Positions 44,599-54,485 are shown, numbered from the stretch's first letter. The stretch: DNA of 57,214 bases from Methylobacterium variabile (GCF_001043975.1 NZ_LABY01000110.1:1-57214), one strand, 5' to 3'. A program made the numbers and translations. Notes: generated from the sequence alone by a model not told the origin.

Positions 44599-44616
44599 TG
44601 TCCATCTAAGATGACG
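44599..44616. promoter_or_regulatory. PpsR/CrtJ-like site 2 (bchC)
   Basis: TGTCCATCTAAGATGACG is a second TGT-N12-ACG, 26 bases from site 1 with an eight-base gap, the same phasing as the crtD-crtE pair. It is 50 bases before the bchC start. Confidence 0.55.
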
Positions 44617-44666
44617 AATGCCGCTTCGAGCGGCACTCATCCGCACCCGGCGGGGGGCCGTACCGC

Positions 44667-45602
44667 ATGCACGCGCAGGCCGTGATCCTCGACCGTCCCG
44701 AACGGCTCGGTCTCGAACGATTGGTGCTCGACGCGCCCGGTCCCTCCGACGCGACCGTCGAGGTCGCCTGGAGCGGCATCAGCACCGGCACCGAGCGCCT
44801 GCTCTGGTCGGGCCGGATGCCGGACTTCCCCGGCATGGGCTACCCGCTGGTGCCGGGCTACGAGTCGGTCGGGCGGGTGGTCGAGGCCGGGCCGGATTCG
44901 GGCCGGCGCGTCGGCGAGACGGTGTTCGTGCCCGGCGCCCGCTGCTTCGGCCCGGTCCGCGGGCTGTTCGGCGGCGCGGCCTCGCACCTCGTCGCCGCGG
45001 GCGCCCGCCTGCGCCCGATCCCCGCATCGCTCTCCGAGCGCGGCATCCTCCTCGCGCTCGCGGCCACCGCCCACCACGCCCTGGCGGGAGGCGAGCCGGG
45101 CGGGCGCACGCTCGTCGTCGGGCACGGCGTGCTCGGGCGGCTGCTCGCGCGCCTGGCGCTGCTCTCCGGCCTCGATCCGGTGGTGTGGGAGCGCGAGCCC
45201 GCCCGCCGCGGCGGCACCTGCGGCTACCCGGTCGTCGATCCGGCGCAGGACGAGACGGCTTACGCCCGCATCATCGACGCGAGCGGCGGTGCCGGCCTCC
45301 TCGACGCGCTGATCGCCCGGCTGAGGCCCGGCGGCGAGGTGGTGCTGGCGGGCTTCTACGAGGCGCCGCTGTCCTTCGCCTTCCCGCCCGCCTTCCTGCG
45401 CGAGGCGCGCATCCGGGTCTCGGCGCAGTGGCAGCCCGGCGACCTCGACGCGGTGGCGGCGCTCGCCGGGGCCGGCACCCTGTCCCTCGACGGCCTCGTC
45501 ACCCACCGACGCCCGGCCGGGGACGCGCCGGACGCCTACCGCACGGCCTTCGGCGATCCCGACTGCCTCAAGATGGTCCTCGACTGGAGAGCACGCCCAT
45601 GA
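44667..45602 (+). CDS. bchC: Bacteriochlorophyllide a dehydrogenase
   Basis: The 311-residue enzyme has the zinc-type alcohol dehydrogenase fold and oxidises the C3 hydroxyethyl group to acetyl in bacteriochlorophyll a synthesis. BchC-specific parts: VEVAWSGISTGTERLLWSGR, FPGMGYPLVPGYESVGRVVE and PGARCFGPVRGLFGGAASHL. The nucleotide-binding stretch is LVVGHGVLGRLLARL. Its stop overlaps the bchX start (ATGA). Confidence 0.9.
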   Translation: MHAQAVILDRPERLGLERLVLDAPGPSDATVEVAWSGISTGTERLLWSGRMPDFPGMGYPLVPGYESVGRVVEAGPDSGRRVGETVFVPGARCFGPVRGLFGGAASHLVAAGARLRPIPASLSERGILLALAATAHHALAGGEPGGRTLVVGHGVLGRLLARLALLSGLDPVVWEREPARRGGTCGYPVVDPAQDETAYARIIDASGGAGLLDALIARLRPGGEVVLAGFYEAPLSFAFPPAFLREARIRVSAQWQPGDLDAVAALAGAGTLSLDGLVTHRRPAGDAPDAYRTAFGDPDCLKMVLDWRARP

Positions 45603-46603
45603 ACGCCGCGCCCCACGGAGCCGCCCTCCGCCAGTCCACGCTGCTGCGCCAGGAGGCCGCGATGCCCGTCCCGCCCGTGCAGCCGGGCCCGGCGACCCGC
45701 GAGACGCAGGTGATCGCCATCTACGGCAAGGGCGGCATCGGCAAGAGCTTCACCCTCGCCAACCTGTCCTACATGCTGGCCCAGCAGGGCAAGCGGGTGC
45801 TGCTGATCGGCTGCGACCCGAAGAGCGACACGACCTCGCTGCTCTTCGGCGGCCGGGCCTGCCCGACCATCATCGAGACCTCGACGAGGCGCAAGCTCGC
45901 CGGCGAGGCGGTGGCGGTCGGCGATGTCTGCTTCAAGCGCGACGGCGTGTTCGCGATGGAGCTCGGCGGGCCGGAGGTCGGGCGCGGCTGCGGCGGGCGC
46001 GGCATCATCCACGGCTTCGAGCTGCTCGAGAAGCTCGGCTTCCACGAGTGGGGCTTCGACTATGTCCTGCTCGACTTCCTCGGCGACGTGGTCTGCGGCG
46101 GCTTCGGCCTGCCGATCGCCCGCGACATGTGCCAGAAGGTCATCGTCGTCGGCTCGAACGACCTGCAGTCGCTCTACGTCGCCAACAACGTCTGCTCGGC
46201 GGTGGAGTACTTCCGCAAGCTCGGCGGCAATGTCGGGGTCGGCGGCCTCGTCATCAACAAGGACGACGGCACCGGCGAGGCGCAGGCCTTCGCGGAGGCC
46301 GCCGGCATCCCGGTCCTCGCCTCGATCCCGGCCGACGACGACATCCGCAGGAAGAGCGCGAACTACGAGATCATCGGGCGCCCGGACGGGCGCTGGGGCC
46401 CGCTCTTCGCCGGCCTCGCCGACAACGTCGCGACGGCCCTGCCGCATCAGCCCAAGCCCCTGAGCCAGGATGCGCTCCTCGGCCTGTTCAAGGGCGAGGC
46501 GGTCGGGCGCGGGGTGGTGCTGGATCCGGCGAGCGACGCGGACATGCGCGGCCGCCCGGTCGAGCGCCGGCCCTCCCTCGAAGTCGTCTACGAGGCGGTC
46601 TGA
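45599..46603 (+). CDS. bchX: Chlorophyllide reductase iron protein
   Basis: The 334-residue NifH/BchL-like ATPase carries electrons to BchYZ. The P-loop is AIYGKGGIGKSFTLANLS. Switch and cluster regions contain GPEVGRGCGGRGII and LLDFLGDVVCGGFGLPIA, whose two cysteines bridge the [4Fe-4S] cluster between two subunits. Residues 1-35 form a short extension before the core. Overlaps bchC by four bases; bchY follows after two. Confidence 0.93.
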   Translation: MNAAPHGAALRQSTLLRQEAAMPVPPVQPGPATRETQVIAIYGKGGIGKSFTLANLSYMLAQQGKRVLLIGCDPKSDTTSLLFGGRACPTIIETSTRRKLAGEAVAVGDVCFKRDGVFAMELGGPEVGRGCGGRGIIHGFELLEKLGFHEWGFDYVLLDFLGDVVCGGFGLPIARDMCQKVIVVGSNDLQSLYVANNVCSAVEYFRKLGGNVGVGGLVINKDDGTGEAQAFAEAAGIPVLASIPADDDIRRKSANYEIIGRPDGRWGPLFAGLADNVATALPHQPKPLSQDALLGLFKGEAVGRGVVLDPASDADMRGRPVERRPSLEVVYEAV

Positions 46604-46605
46604 CC

Positions 46606-48141
46606 ATGGGCGCCTCCCTCGACCTCGCGGCGTTGCGCGCCCGGACGGAGCCCGTCGACGCCCCGGTGAACCTCGCGGCGACCCGCCAGGACGGGCTCGG
46701 CTGCCATTCCGGCAAGGAGACGATGGCCCGAGCCGCCGCGGCGGCCGGCATGGGCGAGACCCTCGACGCCCTGAAGCGCGACTATCCGGCCGGCCCGCAC
46801 GACCAGCCGCAGAGCATGTGCCCGGCCTTCGGCGCGCTCAGGGTCGGCCTGCGCATGCGGCGCACCGCCACGATCCTGTCGGGCTCGGCCTGCTGCGTCT
46901 ACGGCCTCACCTTCACCTCGCACTTCTACGGCGCGCGGCGGACGGTCGGCTACGTGCCGTTCAACTCCGAGACGCTGGTCACCGGCAAGCTGTTCGAGGA
47001 CATCCGCGACGCGGTGCGCGCCACCGCCGATCCGGCGCTCCACGACGCCGTGGTGGTCATCAACCTGTGCGTGCCGACCGCGTCGGGCGTGCCGCTGCGG
47101 CTCCTGCCGCGCGAGATCGACGGGGTGCGGATCATCGGCATCGACGTGCCGGGCTTCGGCGTGCCGACCCACGCCGAGGCCAAGGACGTGCTCGCCGGCG
47201 CGATGCTGAGGGTCGCGCGCAGCGAGGCGGAGCAGGGCCCCGTCGCGGCGCCCCGACAGGGCCGTGACGGGCGCCCGACCGTCTCGCTTCTCGGCGAGAT
47301 GTTCCCCGCCGACCCGATCCAGATCGGCGCGCTCCTCGAGCCGCTGGGCCTGGCGGCAGGGCCCGTCGTGCCGACGCGGGAGTGGCGCGAGCTCTACGCC
47401 GCGCTCGACAGTGCGGCGGTGGCGGCGATCCACCCGTTCTACACCGCGTCCTTGCGCGAGTTCGAGGCGGCGGGCCGCCCGGCCGTCGCCTCGGCACCCG
47501 TCGGCTTCGATGGCACGGCGGCCTGGCTCGACGCGGTGGGCGAGGCCTGCGCCGTCGCCCGCCCCGCCGTCGAGGCGGCCAAGAACCGGTTCCTGCCGGC
47601 GATCCGTGGCGCGCTCGCCGCGAACCCGATCCGCGGCCGCATCACGCTCACCGGCTACGAGGGCTCGGAACTCCTCGTGGCGCGACTCCTCGTCGAGAGC
47701 GGGGCCGAGGTGCCCTATGTCGGCACCGCCTGCCCGCGGACCCGGTTCTCGGAGGTCGACCGGGACTGGCTCGAGGCCCGGGGCTGCCGGGTGCAGTTCC
47801 GCGCCTCCCTCGAGCAGGACCTCGCGGCGGTCGAGGACGTCCGGCCCGACCTCGCGATCGGCACCACCCCGGTGGTGCAGAAGGCCAAGGAGCGGGCGAT
47901 CCCCGCCCTCTACTTCACCAACCTGATCTCGGCGCGCCCGCTGATGAGCGTGGCGGGCGCCGGCTCGCTCGCGCAGGTCGTCAATGGGGCGATGGCGCAA
48001 GCCGCGCGCTTCGCCGCCATGCGCGACTTCTTCGCCGGAATCGGCGAGGCCCACGCCGCCGGCATCTGGGAGGAGGTGCCGCAGAAGCGCGCGGCGCCGA
48101 AGCGGATGCCGGCCGCGACACCGATCGGGGAGACGGCCTGA
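46606..48141 (+). CDS. bchY: Chlorophyllide reductase subunit Y
   Basis: The 511-residue NifD-like subunit forms the catalytic heterotetramer with BchZ, reducing the C7-C8 bond of the chlorin ring. Candidate cluster cysteines are in [22 protein letters not shown] and [12 protein letters not shown]. The family motif [20 protein letters not shown] is present. About 50 residues near 215 ([19 protein letters not shown]) are less conserved. Its stop overlaps the bchZ start (TGATG). Confidence 0.93.
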   Translation: MGASLDLAALRARTEPVDAPVNLAATRQDGLGCHSGKETMARAAAAAGMGETLDALKRDYPAGPHDQPQSMCPAFGALRVGLRMRRTATILSGSACCVYGLTFTSHFYGARRTVGYVPFNSETLVTGKLFEDIRDAVRATADPALHDAVVVINLCVPTASGVPLRLLPREIDGVRIIGIDVPGFGVPTHAEAKDVLAGAMLRVARSEAEQGPVAAPRQGRDGRPTVSLLGEMFPADPIQIGALLEPLGLAAGPVVPTREWRELYAALDSAAVAAIHPFYTASLREFEAAGRPAVASAPVGFDGTAAWLDAVGEACAVARPAVEAAKNRFLPAIRGALAANPIRGRITLTGYEGSELLVARLLVESGAEVPYVGTACPRTRFSEVDRDWLEARGCRVQFRASLEQDLAAVEDVRPDLAIGTTPVVQKAKERAIPALYFTNLISARPLMSVAGAGSLAQVVNGAMAQAARFAAMRDFFAGIGEAHAAGIWEEVPQKRAAPKRMPAATPIGETA

Positions 48142-49604
48142 TGCTCGTCCTCGATCACGACCGCGCCGGCGGCTACTGGGGCGCCGTCTACGTCTTCACC
48201 GCGGTGAAGGGTCTCCAGGTCGTCATCGACGGTCCCGTCGGCTGCGAGAACCTGCCGGTGACCTCGGTGCTGCACTACACCGACGCGCTGCCCCCGCACG
48301 AATTGCCGATCGTCGTCACGGGCCTCGCCGAGGAGGAGTTGGGCCGCCACGGCACCGAGGGCGCGATGCGGCGCGCCCATGCGACCCTCGATCCGGCCCA
48401 GCCGAGCGTCGTCGTCACCGGCTCGATCGCCGAGATGATCGGCGGCGGCGTCACGCCGGAGGGCACCAACCTCCAGCGCTTCCTGCCCCGTACCATCGAC
48501 GAGGACCAGTGGCAGGCCGCCGACCGCGCCCTGTCCTGGCTCTGGAACGAGTACGGGGCGAAGAAGGCGGCCAGGAAGGGCGTGATCCCGTCCCGGCCGG
48601 AGCGCGCACCGGGGGTGAAGCCCCGGGTGAACCTGATCGGCCCGGCCTACGGCACCTTCAACATGCCCTCCGACCTCGCCGAGATCCGGCGCCTCGTCGA
48701 GGGCATCGGCGCGGAGGTGAACCTCGTCTTCCCCCTCGGCACCCATCTCGCCGACATCCCGCGCCTCGTCGAGGCCGACGCCAATGTCTGCCTCTACCGC
48801 GAGTTCGGGCGGCTCCTCTGCGAATCCCTCGACCGGCCCTACCTCCAGGCGCCGATCGGCGTGCACAGCACCACGAAGTTCCTCCGCGCGCTGAGCGAGA
48901 TCCTCGGTCTCGATCCCGAGCCGTTCATCGCGCGCGAGAAGCACACCACGCTCAAACCCCTTTGGGACCTCTGGCGCTCGGTGACGCAGGACTTCTTCGC
49001 CTCGGCGAGCTTCGGGGTGGTGGCGACCGAGACCTACGCGAGGGGCCTGCGCCATTTCCTCGAGGAAGAGATGGGCCTGCCCTGCCGGTTCAGCTTCGCG
49101 CGCACGGCCGGGACGAAGCCCGACAACGCCGCGGTGGCCCGCGCGATCCGCGAGACGCCGCCGCTGGTGCTGTTCGGCTCCTACAACGAGCGCATGTACC
49201 TCGCCGAGAGCGGGGGGAGGGCGGTCTTCGTGCCGGCCTCGTTCCCGGGCGCGGTGGTGCGGCGGCATACCGGCACGCCGTTCATGGGCTACTCGGGCGC
49301 GACCTACCTGGTGCAGGAGGTCTGCAACGCGCTGTTCGACGCGCTCTTCCACATCCTGCCCCTCGCCCGCGACCTCGACGCCGTCGAGGCGACCCCCGCG
49401 CGGGCGCACCGGGAACTGCCCTGGGACGACGACGCGCGGCTGCGCCTCGACGCCTCGGTGGCGGCGAGCCCGGTGCTGGTGCGGATCTCCTTCGCCAAGC
49501 GCCTGCGCGACGCCGCCGAGCGCGAGGCCCGCCGGGCCGGGTCCGAGCGCGTGACCGAGCTCTGCGTCGAGCGCGCCCGCGTCGCGCTCGCAGCGGCGGC
49601 CTGA
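48141..49604 (+). CDS. bchZ: Chlorophyllide reductase subunit Z
   Basis: The 487-residue NifK-like partner of BchY has [20 protein letters not shown] with the cluster cysteine, [40 protein letters not shown], and a C-terminal [20 protein letters not shown] with a protochlorophyllide-reductase-like tail ([16 protein letters not shown]). It is the last bch gene before puf. Confidence 0.93.
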   Translation: MLVLDHDRAGGYWGAVYVFTAVKGLQVVIDGPVGCENLPVTSVLHYTDALPPHELPIVVTGLAEEELGRHGTEGAMRRAHATLDPAQPSVVVTGSIAEMIGGGVTPEGTNLQRFLPRTIDEDQWQAADRALSWLWNEYGAKKAARKGVIPSRPERAPGVKPRVNLIGPAYGTFNMPSDLAEIRRLVEGIGAEVNLVFPLGTHLADIPRLVEADANVCLYREFGRLLCESLDRPYLQAPIGVHSTTKFLRALSEILGLDPEPFIAREKHTTLKPLWDLWRSVTQDFFASASFGVVATETYARGLRHFLEEEMGLPCRFSFARTAGTKPDNAAVARAIRETPPLVLFGSYNERMYLAESGGRAVFVPASFPGAVVRRHTGTPFMGYSGATYLVQEVCNALFDALFHILPLARDLDAVEATPARAHRELPWDDDARLRLDASVAASPVLVRISFAKRLRDAAEREARRAGSERVTELCVERARVALAAAA

Positions 49605-49695
49605 CCGCCGCGCGACCGGCGCGGCCCCTGCCGCGCCGGTCCTTCGAGAAGGCCCGCGCGCCGTTCAGGCCGCGAGGAGGAGGAGATCCGACGTC

Positions 49696-49911
49696 ATGTC
49701 CCGTCCGTTCGTCACGGTTTCGCGGTCCCGTTCGGAGCAGGTCCAGTTCCGGACCATCCTGGCGGCGACCTACCCGGTCTTCCTGGTCGCCGCCGTCCTG
49801 CAACGCCTCCGCCCGGGCCGCGACGCCGTGCCCCCCGGTCCCCGGCGCTCCGTGTTCGGCGAGGCCCGGGCGATGGCCCTCTCGGCCATCCCCTTCGCCT
49901 TCATGGGATGA
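49696..49911 (+). CDS. pufQ: PufQ, bacteriochlorophyll-related membrane protein
   Basis: The 71-residue single-helix protein contains QVQFRTILAATYPVFLVAAV and LQRLRPG, the conserved segment of PufQ, which influences bacteriochlorophyll supply for pigment-protein assembly. GAGGAGGAGGAG precedes the ATG. The position between bchZ and pufB is the standard one. Confidence 0.82.
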   Translation: MSRPFVTVSRSRSEQVQFRTILAATYPVFLVAAVLQRLRPGRDAVPPGPRRSVFGEARAMALSAIPFAFMG

Positions 49912-50094
49912 CCGAATGGAGGATCGTCCGGGATGAGCGTTTCGGGATGAGTCCATCGGGCTGAACCCTCTGGCCTGACCGTCTCGGGCCGAGTTTCCGC
50001 CGTCGTCGCCGACGGCGGAGAGACCGCCCGTCCCTCAGGGCCGGGCAAACCCGCGCGGGGCCCCCCGCGCGGATCCGCATCCGGAGGTTCGGCA

Positions 50095-50325
50095 ATGGCC
50101 AACGGCACCGACAAACCCAGTGTACTATCCGGTCTTACCGAAGACGAGGCGAAGGAGTTCCACGGCATCTTCGTCACGAGCTTCATCATCTTCACGGCGA
50201 TCGCGGTCGTCGCGCACTTCCTCGTCTGGCTGTGGCGGCCCTGGCTGCCGGGGCCGAACGGCTACTCCGCGCTGGAGAGCGGCGTGAAGGTCGCCGCCAG
50301 CAGCCTCCTGCCCTTCGTCTCGTGA
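50095..50325 (+). CDS. pufB: LH1 antenna beta polypeptide
   Basis: The 76-residue protein has the LH1-beta core [20 protein letters not shown] and [15 protein letters not shown], whose His in VAHF ligates bacteriochlorophyll. The C-terminal extension (about 25 residues after RPWLPG) is longer than in Rhodobacter. It pairs with PufA in the ring around the reaction centre. Confidence 0.93.
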   Translation: MANGTDKPSVLSGLTEDEAKEFHGIFVTSFIIFTAIAVVAHFLVWLWRPWLPGPNGYSALESGVKVAASSLLPFVS

Positions 50326-50341
50326 GGAAGGAACGACCGCC

Positions 50342-50521
50342 ATGCACAAGGTCTGGCTTCTCTTCGACCCGCGCCGCACGCTGGTGGCGCTCTTCACCTT
50401 CCTCTTCGTCCTCGCCCTGCTGATCCACTTCATCCTGCTCAGCACCAGCCGGTTCAACTGGCTGGAAGGGCCCGCGGTGAAGAAGGCCGAGATCGCCCAC
50501 AGCCTCGTCCTGCCGACCTGA
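50342..50521 (+). CDS. pufA: LH1 antenna alpha polypeptide
   Basis: The 59-residue protein reads [20 protein letters not shown], then [18 protein letters not shown]; the His binds bacteriochlorophyll and the Trp after it tunes absorption. AGGAAGGA lies ahead of the ATG, 16 bases after pufB. Two hairpins follow its stop. Confidence 0.94.
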   Translation: MHKVWLLFDPRRTLVALFTFLFVLALLIHFILLSTSRFNWLEGPAVKKAEIAHSLVLPT

Positions 50522-50541
50522 CGGCCGGCTCGATCGGATCC

Positions 50542-50564
50542 GGGCGCCCGCCGCGCGGGCGCCC
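50542..50564 (+). terminator. pufA-pufL intercistronic hairpin 1
   Basis: GGGCGCCCGC and GCGGGCGCCC pair perfectly around CGC. There is no T-run. In Rhodobacter such hairpins slow 3' decay of pufBA mRNA, so antenna protein outnumbers reaction centres. Confidence 0.7.
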
Positions 50565-50568
50565 CACG

Positions 50569-50600
50569 CCGCGGACGGGCTCCCTGGAGCCCGTCCGCGG
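50569..50600 (+). terminator. pufA-pufL intercistronic hairpin 2
   Basis: CCGCGGACGGGCTCC and GGAGCCCGTCCGCGG form a perfect 15-bp stem, four bases after hairpin 1. It is 37 bases before pufL and would reinforce protection of the upstream pufBA segment. Confidence 0.7.
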
Positions 50601-50637
50601 ATCCCACGGATTCTTCGCGGACGGGGAGGGCCGCGCC

Positions 50638-51462
50638 ATGGCCATGCTGAATTTCGAGCGGAAATACCGGGTCCGCGGCGGCACGCTGCTCGGCGGCGAC
50701 CTGTTCGACTTCTGGGTCGGACCGTTCTACGTCGGCTTCTTCGGGGTCACGACCCTGTTCTTCAGCCTGCTCGGCACCGGCCTGATCGTCTGGGGCGCGG
50801 CGCTCGGGCCCACCTGGAACGTCTGGCAGATCAACATCGCGCCGCCCGACCTGAAGTACGGGCTGGCCCTGGCGCCGCTGCGCGAGGGCGGCCTGTGGCA
50901 GATCATCACCTTCTGCGCCATCGGGGCCTTCGGCTCGTGGGCCCTGCGCGAGGTCGAGATCTGCCGCAAGCTCGGCATCGGCTACCACGTGCCGGTCGCC
51001 TTCGCGGTGGCGATCCTCGCCTACGTGACGCTGGTGGTGGTCCGCCCGCTGCTGATGGGCGCCTGGGGCCACGGCTTTCCCTATGGGATCCTGAGTCACC
51101 TCGACTGGGTGTCGAACGTCGGCTACCAGTACCTCCACTTCCATTACAATCCTGCGCACATGCTCGCCGTGACGTTTTTCTTCACGACGACCTTCGCGCT
51201 GTCGCTGCACGGCTCGCTGATCCTGTCATCGACTAATCCCGGCAAGGGCGAGGTGGTGAAGACGCCCGAGCACGAGGACACCTACTTCCGGGACACGATC
51301 GGCTACTCGATCGGCACGCTCGGCATCCACCGCCTCGGCCTGTTCCTCGCCCTCTCGGCCGGATTCTGGAGCGCGGTCTGCATCGTCATCAGCGGCCCCT
51401 TCTGGACCCGCGGCTGGCCCGAATGGTGGGGCTGGTGGCTGAACCTGCCGGTCTGGCGCTGA
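50638..51462 (+). CDS. pufL: Photosynthetic reaction centre L subunit
   Basis: The 274-residue protein has five membrane helices. Pigment and iron ligands are in place: [20 protein letters not shown] (special-pair and accessory region), [13 protein letters not shown] and [20 protein letters not shown] precedes the ATG. With PufM it binds the special pair, bacteriopheophytins and quinones in the inner membrane. Confidence 0.96.
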   Translation: MAMLNFERKYRVRGGTLLGGDLFDFWVGPFYVGFFGVTTLFFSLLGTGLIVWGAALGPTWNVWQINIAPPDLKYGLALAPLREGGLWQIITFCAIGAFGSWALREVEICRKLGIGYHVPVAFAVAILAYVTLVVVRPLLMGAWGHGFPYGILSHLDWVSNVGYQYLHFHYNPAHMLAVTFFFTTTFALSLHGSLILSSTNPGKGEVVKTPEHEDTYFRDTIGYSIGTLGIHRLGLFLALSAGFWSAVCIVISGPFWTRGWPEWWGWWLNLPVWR

Positions 51463-51508
51463 GGACCACCGATTCCGCGACGCAACCCGGCAGAAGGCAG
51501 CCGCCGCC

Positions 51509-52504
51509 ATGGGGTATTACCAGAACATCTACACGCAGGTGCAGGTCCATCCGCTCCACCCGGAAGCCGGCGTCACGATCCCGGAGATCGAGAAGCGCGT
51601 CGGCAAGGGAGGCTTCAGCTACCTCGCCGGCCTCGTCGGCAACGCCCAGGTCGGGCCGATCTATCTCGGCACCCTCGGCACGCTGTCGCTGGTGAGCGGG
51701 TTCATCGCCTTCGAGATCATCGGCCTCAACATGTGGGCCTCGGTGAACTGGGATCCGGTCCAGTTCATCCGGCAACTCCCCTGGCTCGCCCTCGAGCCGC
51801 CCCGACCGGAGCACGGGCTCAAGATCCTGCCGCCGCTGGCCGAGGGCGGCTGGTGGCTGCTGGCCGGCTTCTTCCTGACGGTGTCGATCCTGCTCTGGTG
51901 GGTCCGGCTCTTCCGCCGCGCCCGCGCGCTGGGCTTGGGCTACCACGTGCCCTGGGCCTTCGCCTCGGCGATCTGGCTCTACCTCGTACTCGGCTTCATC
52001 CGGCCGATCCTGATGGGGAGCTGGAGCGAGGCGGTGCCGTTCGGGATCTTTCCGCACCTCGACTGGACGGCGGCGTTCTCGCTGCGCTACGGCAACCTGT
52101 TCTACAACCCGTTCCACATGCTCTCGATCGTCTTCCTGTACGGGTCGACGCTGCTCTTTGCCATGCACGGCGCCACCATCCTGGCGGTGAGCCGCTACGG
52201 TGGCGAGCGTGAGATCGAGCAGATCGTGGATCGTGGCACCGCGACCGAGCGCGCCGCCCTGTTCTGGCGCTGGACCATGGGCTTCAACGCCACCATGGAG
52301 TCGGTCCACCGCTGGCTGTGGTGGTTCGCGTTCCTGACCACGCTGACCGGCGGCATCGGCATCCTGCTCACCGGCACGGTCGTCGACAACTGGTATCTCT
52401 GGGCGGTCAAGCACGGCGTCGCCCCGCACTACCCGCTGATCTACGGGCCGGTGGTCGATCCCCTCGCCACCTCACCCCTGGCCAATCCGGGAGGCACGCC
52501 ATGA
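51509..52504 (+). CDS. pufM: Photosynthetic reaction centre M subunit
   Basis: The 331-residue protein has five membrane helices. Ligands: [20 protein letters not shown] with NPFHM (chlorophyll ligands), [20 protein letters not shown], the iron-binding Glu in GGEREIEQI, and [13 protein letters not shown]. The C-terminal tail (about 25 residues after the last helix) fits species with a bound tetraheme cytochrome. Its stop overlaps pufC (ATGA). Confidence 0.96.
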   Translation: MGYYQNIYTQVQVHPLHPEAGVTIPEIEKRVGKGGFSYLAGLVGNAQVGPIYLGTLGTLSLVSGFIAFEIIGLNMWASVNWDPVQFIRQLPWLALEPPRPEHGLKILPPLAEGGWWLLAGFFLTVSILLWWVRLFRRARALGLGYHVPWAFASAIWLYLVLGFIRPILMGSWSEAVPFGIFPHLDWTAAFSLRYGNLFYNPFHMLSIVFLYGSTLLFAMHGATILAVSRYGGEREIEQIVDRGTATERAALFWRWTMGFNATMESVHRWLWWFAFLTTLTGGIGILLTGTVVDNWYLWAVKHGVAPHYPLIYGPVVDPLATSPLANPGGTP

Positions 52505-53544
52505 AGCTCGCCCTGCAGATCCTCGGCGTCGTGGTGGCGGTGCTGCTCACCGGCGCGATGTTCGGCACCGCGGGCTGGACGCGCCCGCCGGTTCGCTCCG
52601 AGCAGACGGGGTTTCGCGGCACCGGCATGGTCCAGGTGCAGAATCCCCGCACCCTGGCAGCGCAGATCGAGGCGAACGCCGCGCCCCCGGCCCAGGACCC
52701 CGCTCCTCCCGGCGGCGAGCCGGCGACGCAGACCTACCAGAACGTGCAGGTGCTGACCGACCTCACGACCGACCAGTTCAACCGCGTGATGGCCTCGATC
52801 ACCGAGTGGGTGTCGCCCGAGCAGGGCTGCGCCTACTGCCACAACGTCGAGAACATGGCCGACGACAGCGTCTACGCGAAGACCGTGGCCCGCTCGATGC
52901 TCCGCATGGTCCGCCACATCAACGCGGACTGGAAGAGCCACGTCGGGCAGACCGGCGTGACCTGCTACACCTGCCACCGCGGCAACCCGGTGCCGCAGGC
53001 CGTCTGGCACGACAATCCCGGCCCGCCCCACGCCCAGGGCTTCGCGGCCCGGGACGGCGGCCAGAACCATCCGAGCCCGGAGGCCGGCCTCACCTCGCTG
53101 AACTACGATCCCTTCAAGGAGCTGCTCGGCGACAAGGACGTCGACCAGAACGCCGTGCGCGTCGCGGCGACCACCGCCCTGCCCACCGCCCCGTCGAAGC
53201 CCCTCCAGACCACGGAGCGGACCTACGCCCTGATGATCCACATGTCCGAAGGGCTCGGCGTGAACTGCACCTACTGCCACAACAGCCGCGCCTTCTCCTC
53301 CTGGGAGGAGAGCACGCCCAAGCGCGTCTCCGCCTGGCACGGCATCCGGATGGTGCGCGACATCAACGGCAACTACATCACGCCGCTGACGCCGGTGCTG
53401 CCGGAAGCCCGGCTCGGGCCGGAGGGCGACCCGCCGAAGACGAACTGCACCACCTGCCACCAGGGCCTCGTCAAGCCGCTCAACGGCGCCGCCATGCTCA
53501 AGGATTATCCCGAGCTCGCCGGCACGCCGAAGGCCGCGCAGTAG
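52501..53544 (+). CDS. pufC: Reaction centre tetraheme cytochrome c subunit
   Basis: The 347-residue protein has four heme motifs: CAYCH, CYTCH, CTYCH and CTTCH, each with upstream Met or His candidates for the sixth ligand. It re-reduces the photo-oxidised special pair on the periplasmic side. The N-terminal helix ([20 protein letters not shown]) has no lipobox cysteine, so it is probably held by an uncleaved anchor rather than lipid. Confidence 0.95.
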   Translation: MKLALQILGVVVAVLLTGAMFGTAGWTRPPVRSEQTGFRGTGMVQVQNPRTLAAQIEANAAPPAQDPAPPGGEPATQTYQNVQVLTDLTTDQFNRVMASITEWVSPEQGCAYCHNVENMADDSVYAKTVARSMLRMVRHINADWKSHVGQTGVTCYTCHRGNPVPQAVWHDNPGPPHAQGFAARDGGQNHPSPEAGLTSLNYDPFKELLGDKDVDQNAVRVAATTALPTAPSKPLQTTERTYALMIHMSEGLGVNCTYCHNSRAFSSWEESTPKRVSAWHGIRMVRDINGNYITPLTPVLPEARLGPEGDPPKTNCTTCHQGLVKPLNGAAMLKDYPELAGTPKAAQ

Positions 53545-53575
53545 CGGGGCATTGGCCGCGGCTCCCGCTGCGATG

Positions 53576-53605
53576 CGGCCCCGTCTCCGAAAGGAGCCGG
53601 GGCCG
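53576..53605 (+). terminator. Hairpin after pufC, candidate terminator
   Basis: CGGCCCCG and CGGGGCCG flank an inner CTCC-GAAA-GGAG stem, 31 bases after the pufC stop. No long T-run follows. It probably ends or stabilises the puf transcript. Confidence 0.5.
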
Positions 53606-53846
53606 TTCCGCATCTGAGAGAGCGAAGAGGGACGATCGATTGCTTGCAATGCATATCGGATCGCCCCGCCTGAATTGCTGGTTCGTCGCGTCTTTTCTCA
53701 CGACAATTTGCCGCATCAGCGGATTAAGGGGTCACGGGAGTTGGACTGTCACGTGCGGTAGCGGCCCGGCCGCGGAGCGCCCGCCGTTCCACAACCTGCA
53801 CCCCTGGGAACCCGCACCCTCGAGGGCGCCTCCGGAGGAAACAGCC
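53606..53846. other. Gap before small membrane protein gene
   Basis: The gap contains an AT-richer part (about 53635-53730) that could be a separate promoter for the small gene at 53847. No PpsR-type palindrome was found. Confidence 0.35.
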
Positions 53847-54023
53847 ATGGGCGATTCCGGCCTGATCTACATGCTTGCCTTCACGACCTTCGCGCTGGTC
53901 ATCCTGTTCCTCATCTGGCAGCGGATGAGGGTCCAGCGCGCGAAGGAGACCGGCGAGCGCTCGAGCTTCACCGACCATCACGGCGGCCCGCCGCGGCCGC
54001 AGCAGGGGGTGGATCCGCGCTAG
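53847..54023 (+). CDS. 58-residue single-helix membrane protein downstream of pufC
   Basis: The product begins MGDSGLIYMLAFTTFALVIL with a membrane helix at about residues 5-24, then a basic helix (WQRMRVQRAKETGER) and a hydrophilic tail ending PRPQQGVDPR. An ideal GGAGGAAACAGCC ribosome site precedes the ATG. I do not recognise the family, and it is not PufX by sequence. Its place after pufC makes a role at the reaction centre possible but unproven. Confidence 0.6.
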   Translation: MGDSGLIYMLAFTTFALVILFLIWQRMRVQRAKETGERSSFTDHHGGPPRPQQGVDPR

Positions 54024-54485
54024 GGGATTGGGTGGGCGGGATCGGACGATCTCGACCGCCTCCGCCCTTTCCTGGCCCGGAGCGGGCGGAGGAACTCAGG
54101 ACGGATTGGCCGCCTGCCCGCGAGGACCCGGCGCTGTCGGCAGATCAGCCCTTGTCTCGGAAAGAGTGTGCCTGACTGTATCCAACAGTCTTGACACCCT
54201 CCTGGTCATTCCGGGGCCGCGAAAGCGGAGCCCGGAATCCAGAAACTCAGGTGGTGTCGGGCAAGGCGACTTGCGTTCCGCTCTATCCTGAACATCCTGC
54301 GGCTCTGGATTCCAGGTTCCGCTGCGCGGCCCCGGAATGACCAGGAGGGTTTAAATTCTGCTGTTCAGGTCGGACAGGCCGTTACATTTCGGATCGCGCG
54401 TTTGAACCCTCCCCCGCGACGGGGAAGGGTTCGAGGCAAGCCTGCCAGGGCAGGTCCGGATCGGAACCGGATCGACGCTCCGCGC
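54024..54485. other. Intergenic stretch with dyad and repeat element
   Basis: The stretch separates the puf side from the leftward cytochrome gene. It holds GACTGT-ATCCA-ACAGTC, a perfect dyad at 54174-54190, and the large inverted repeat listed next. No gene is supported. Confidence 0.5.
54197..54349. repeat. Large imperfect inverted repeat (intergenic REP/MITE-like element)
   Basis: The left arm (54197-54243) starts CCCTCCTGGTCATTCCGGGG; the right arm (54304-54349) ends with its complement CCCCGGAATGACCAGGAGGG. The arms are about 46 bases with few mismatches and enclose 60 bases. Each arm also has an inner CCGGAATCC/GGATTCC part. Sequences of this 'CCCGGAATCCAGA' type are, from memory, frequent between genes in Methylobacterium. 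Confidence 0.7.

Noticed and set aside
54178..54197. TGT...ACA resembling another PpsR site
   Set aside because: The spacing is 14 bases, not 12, and it is far from any pigment gene promoter; it overlaps an unrelated dyad.
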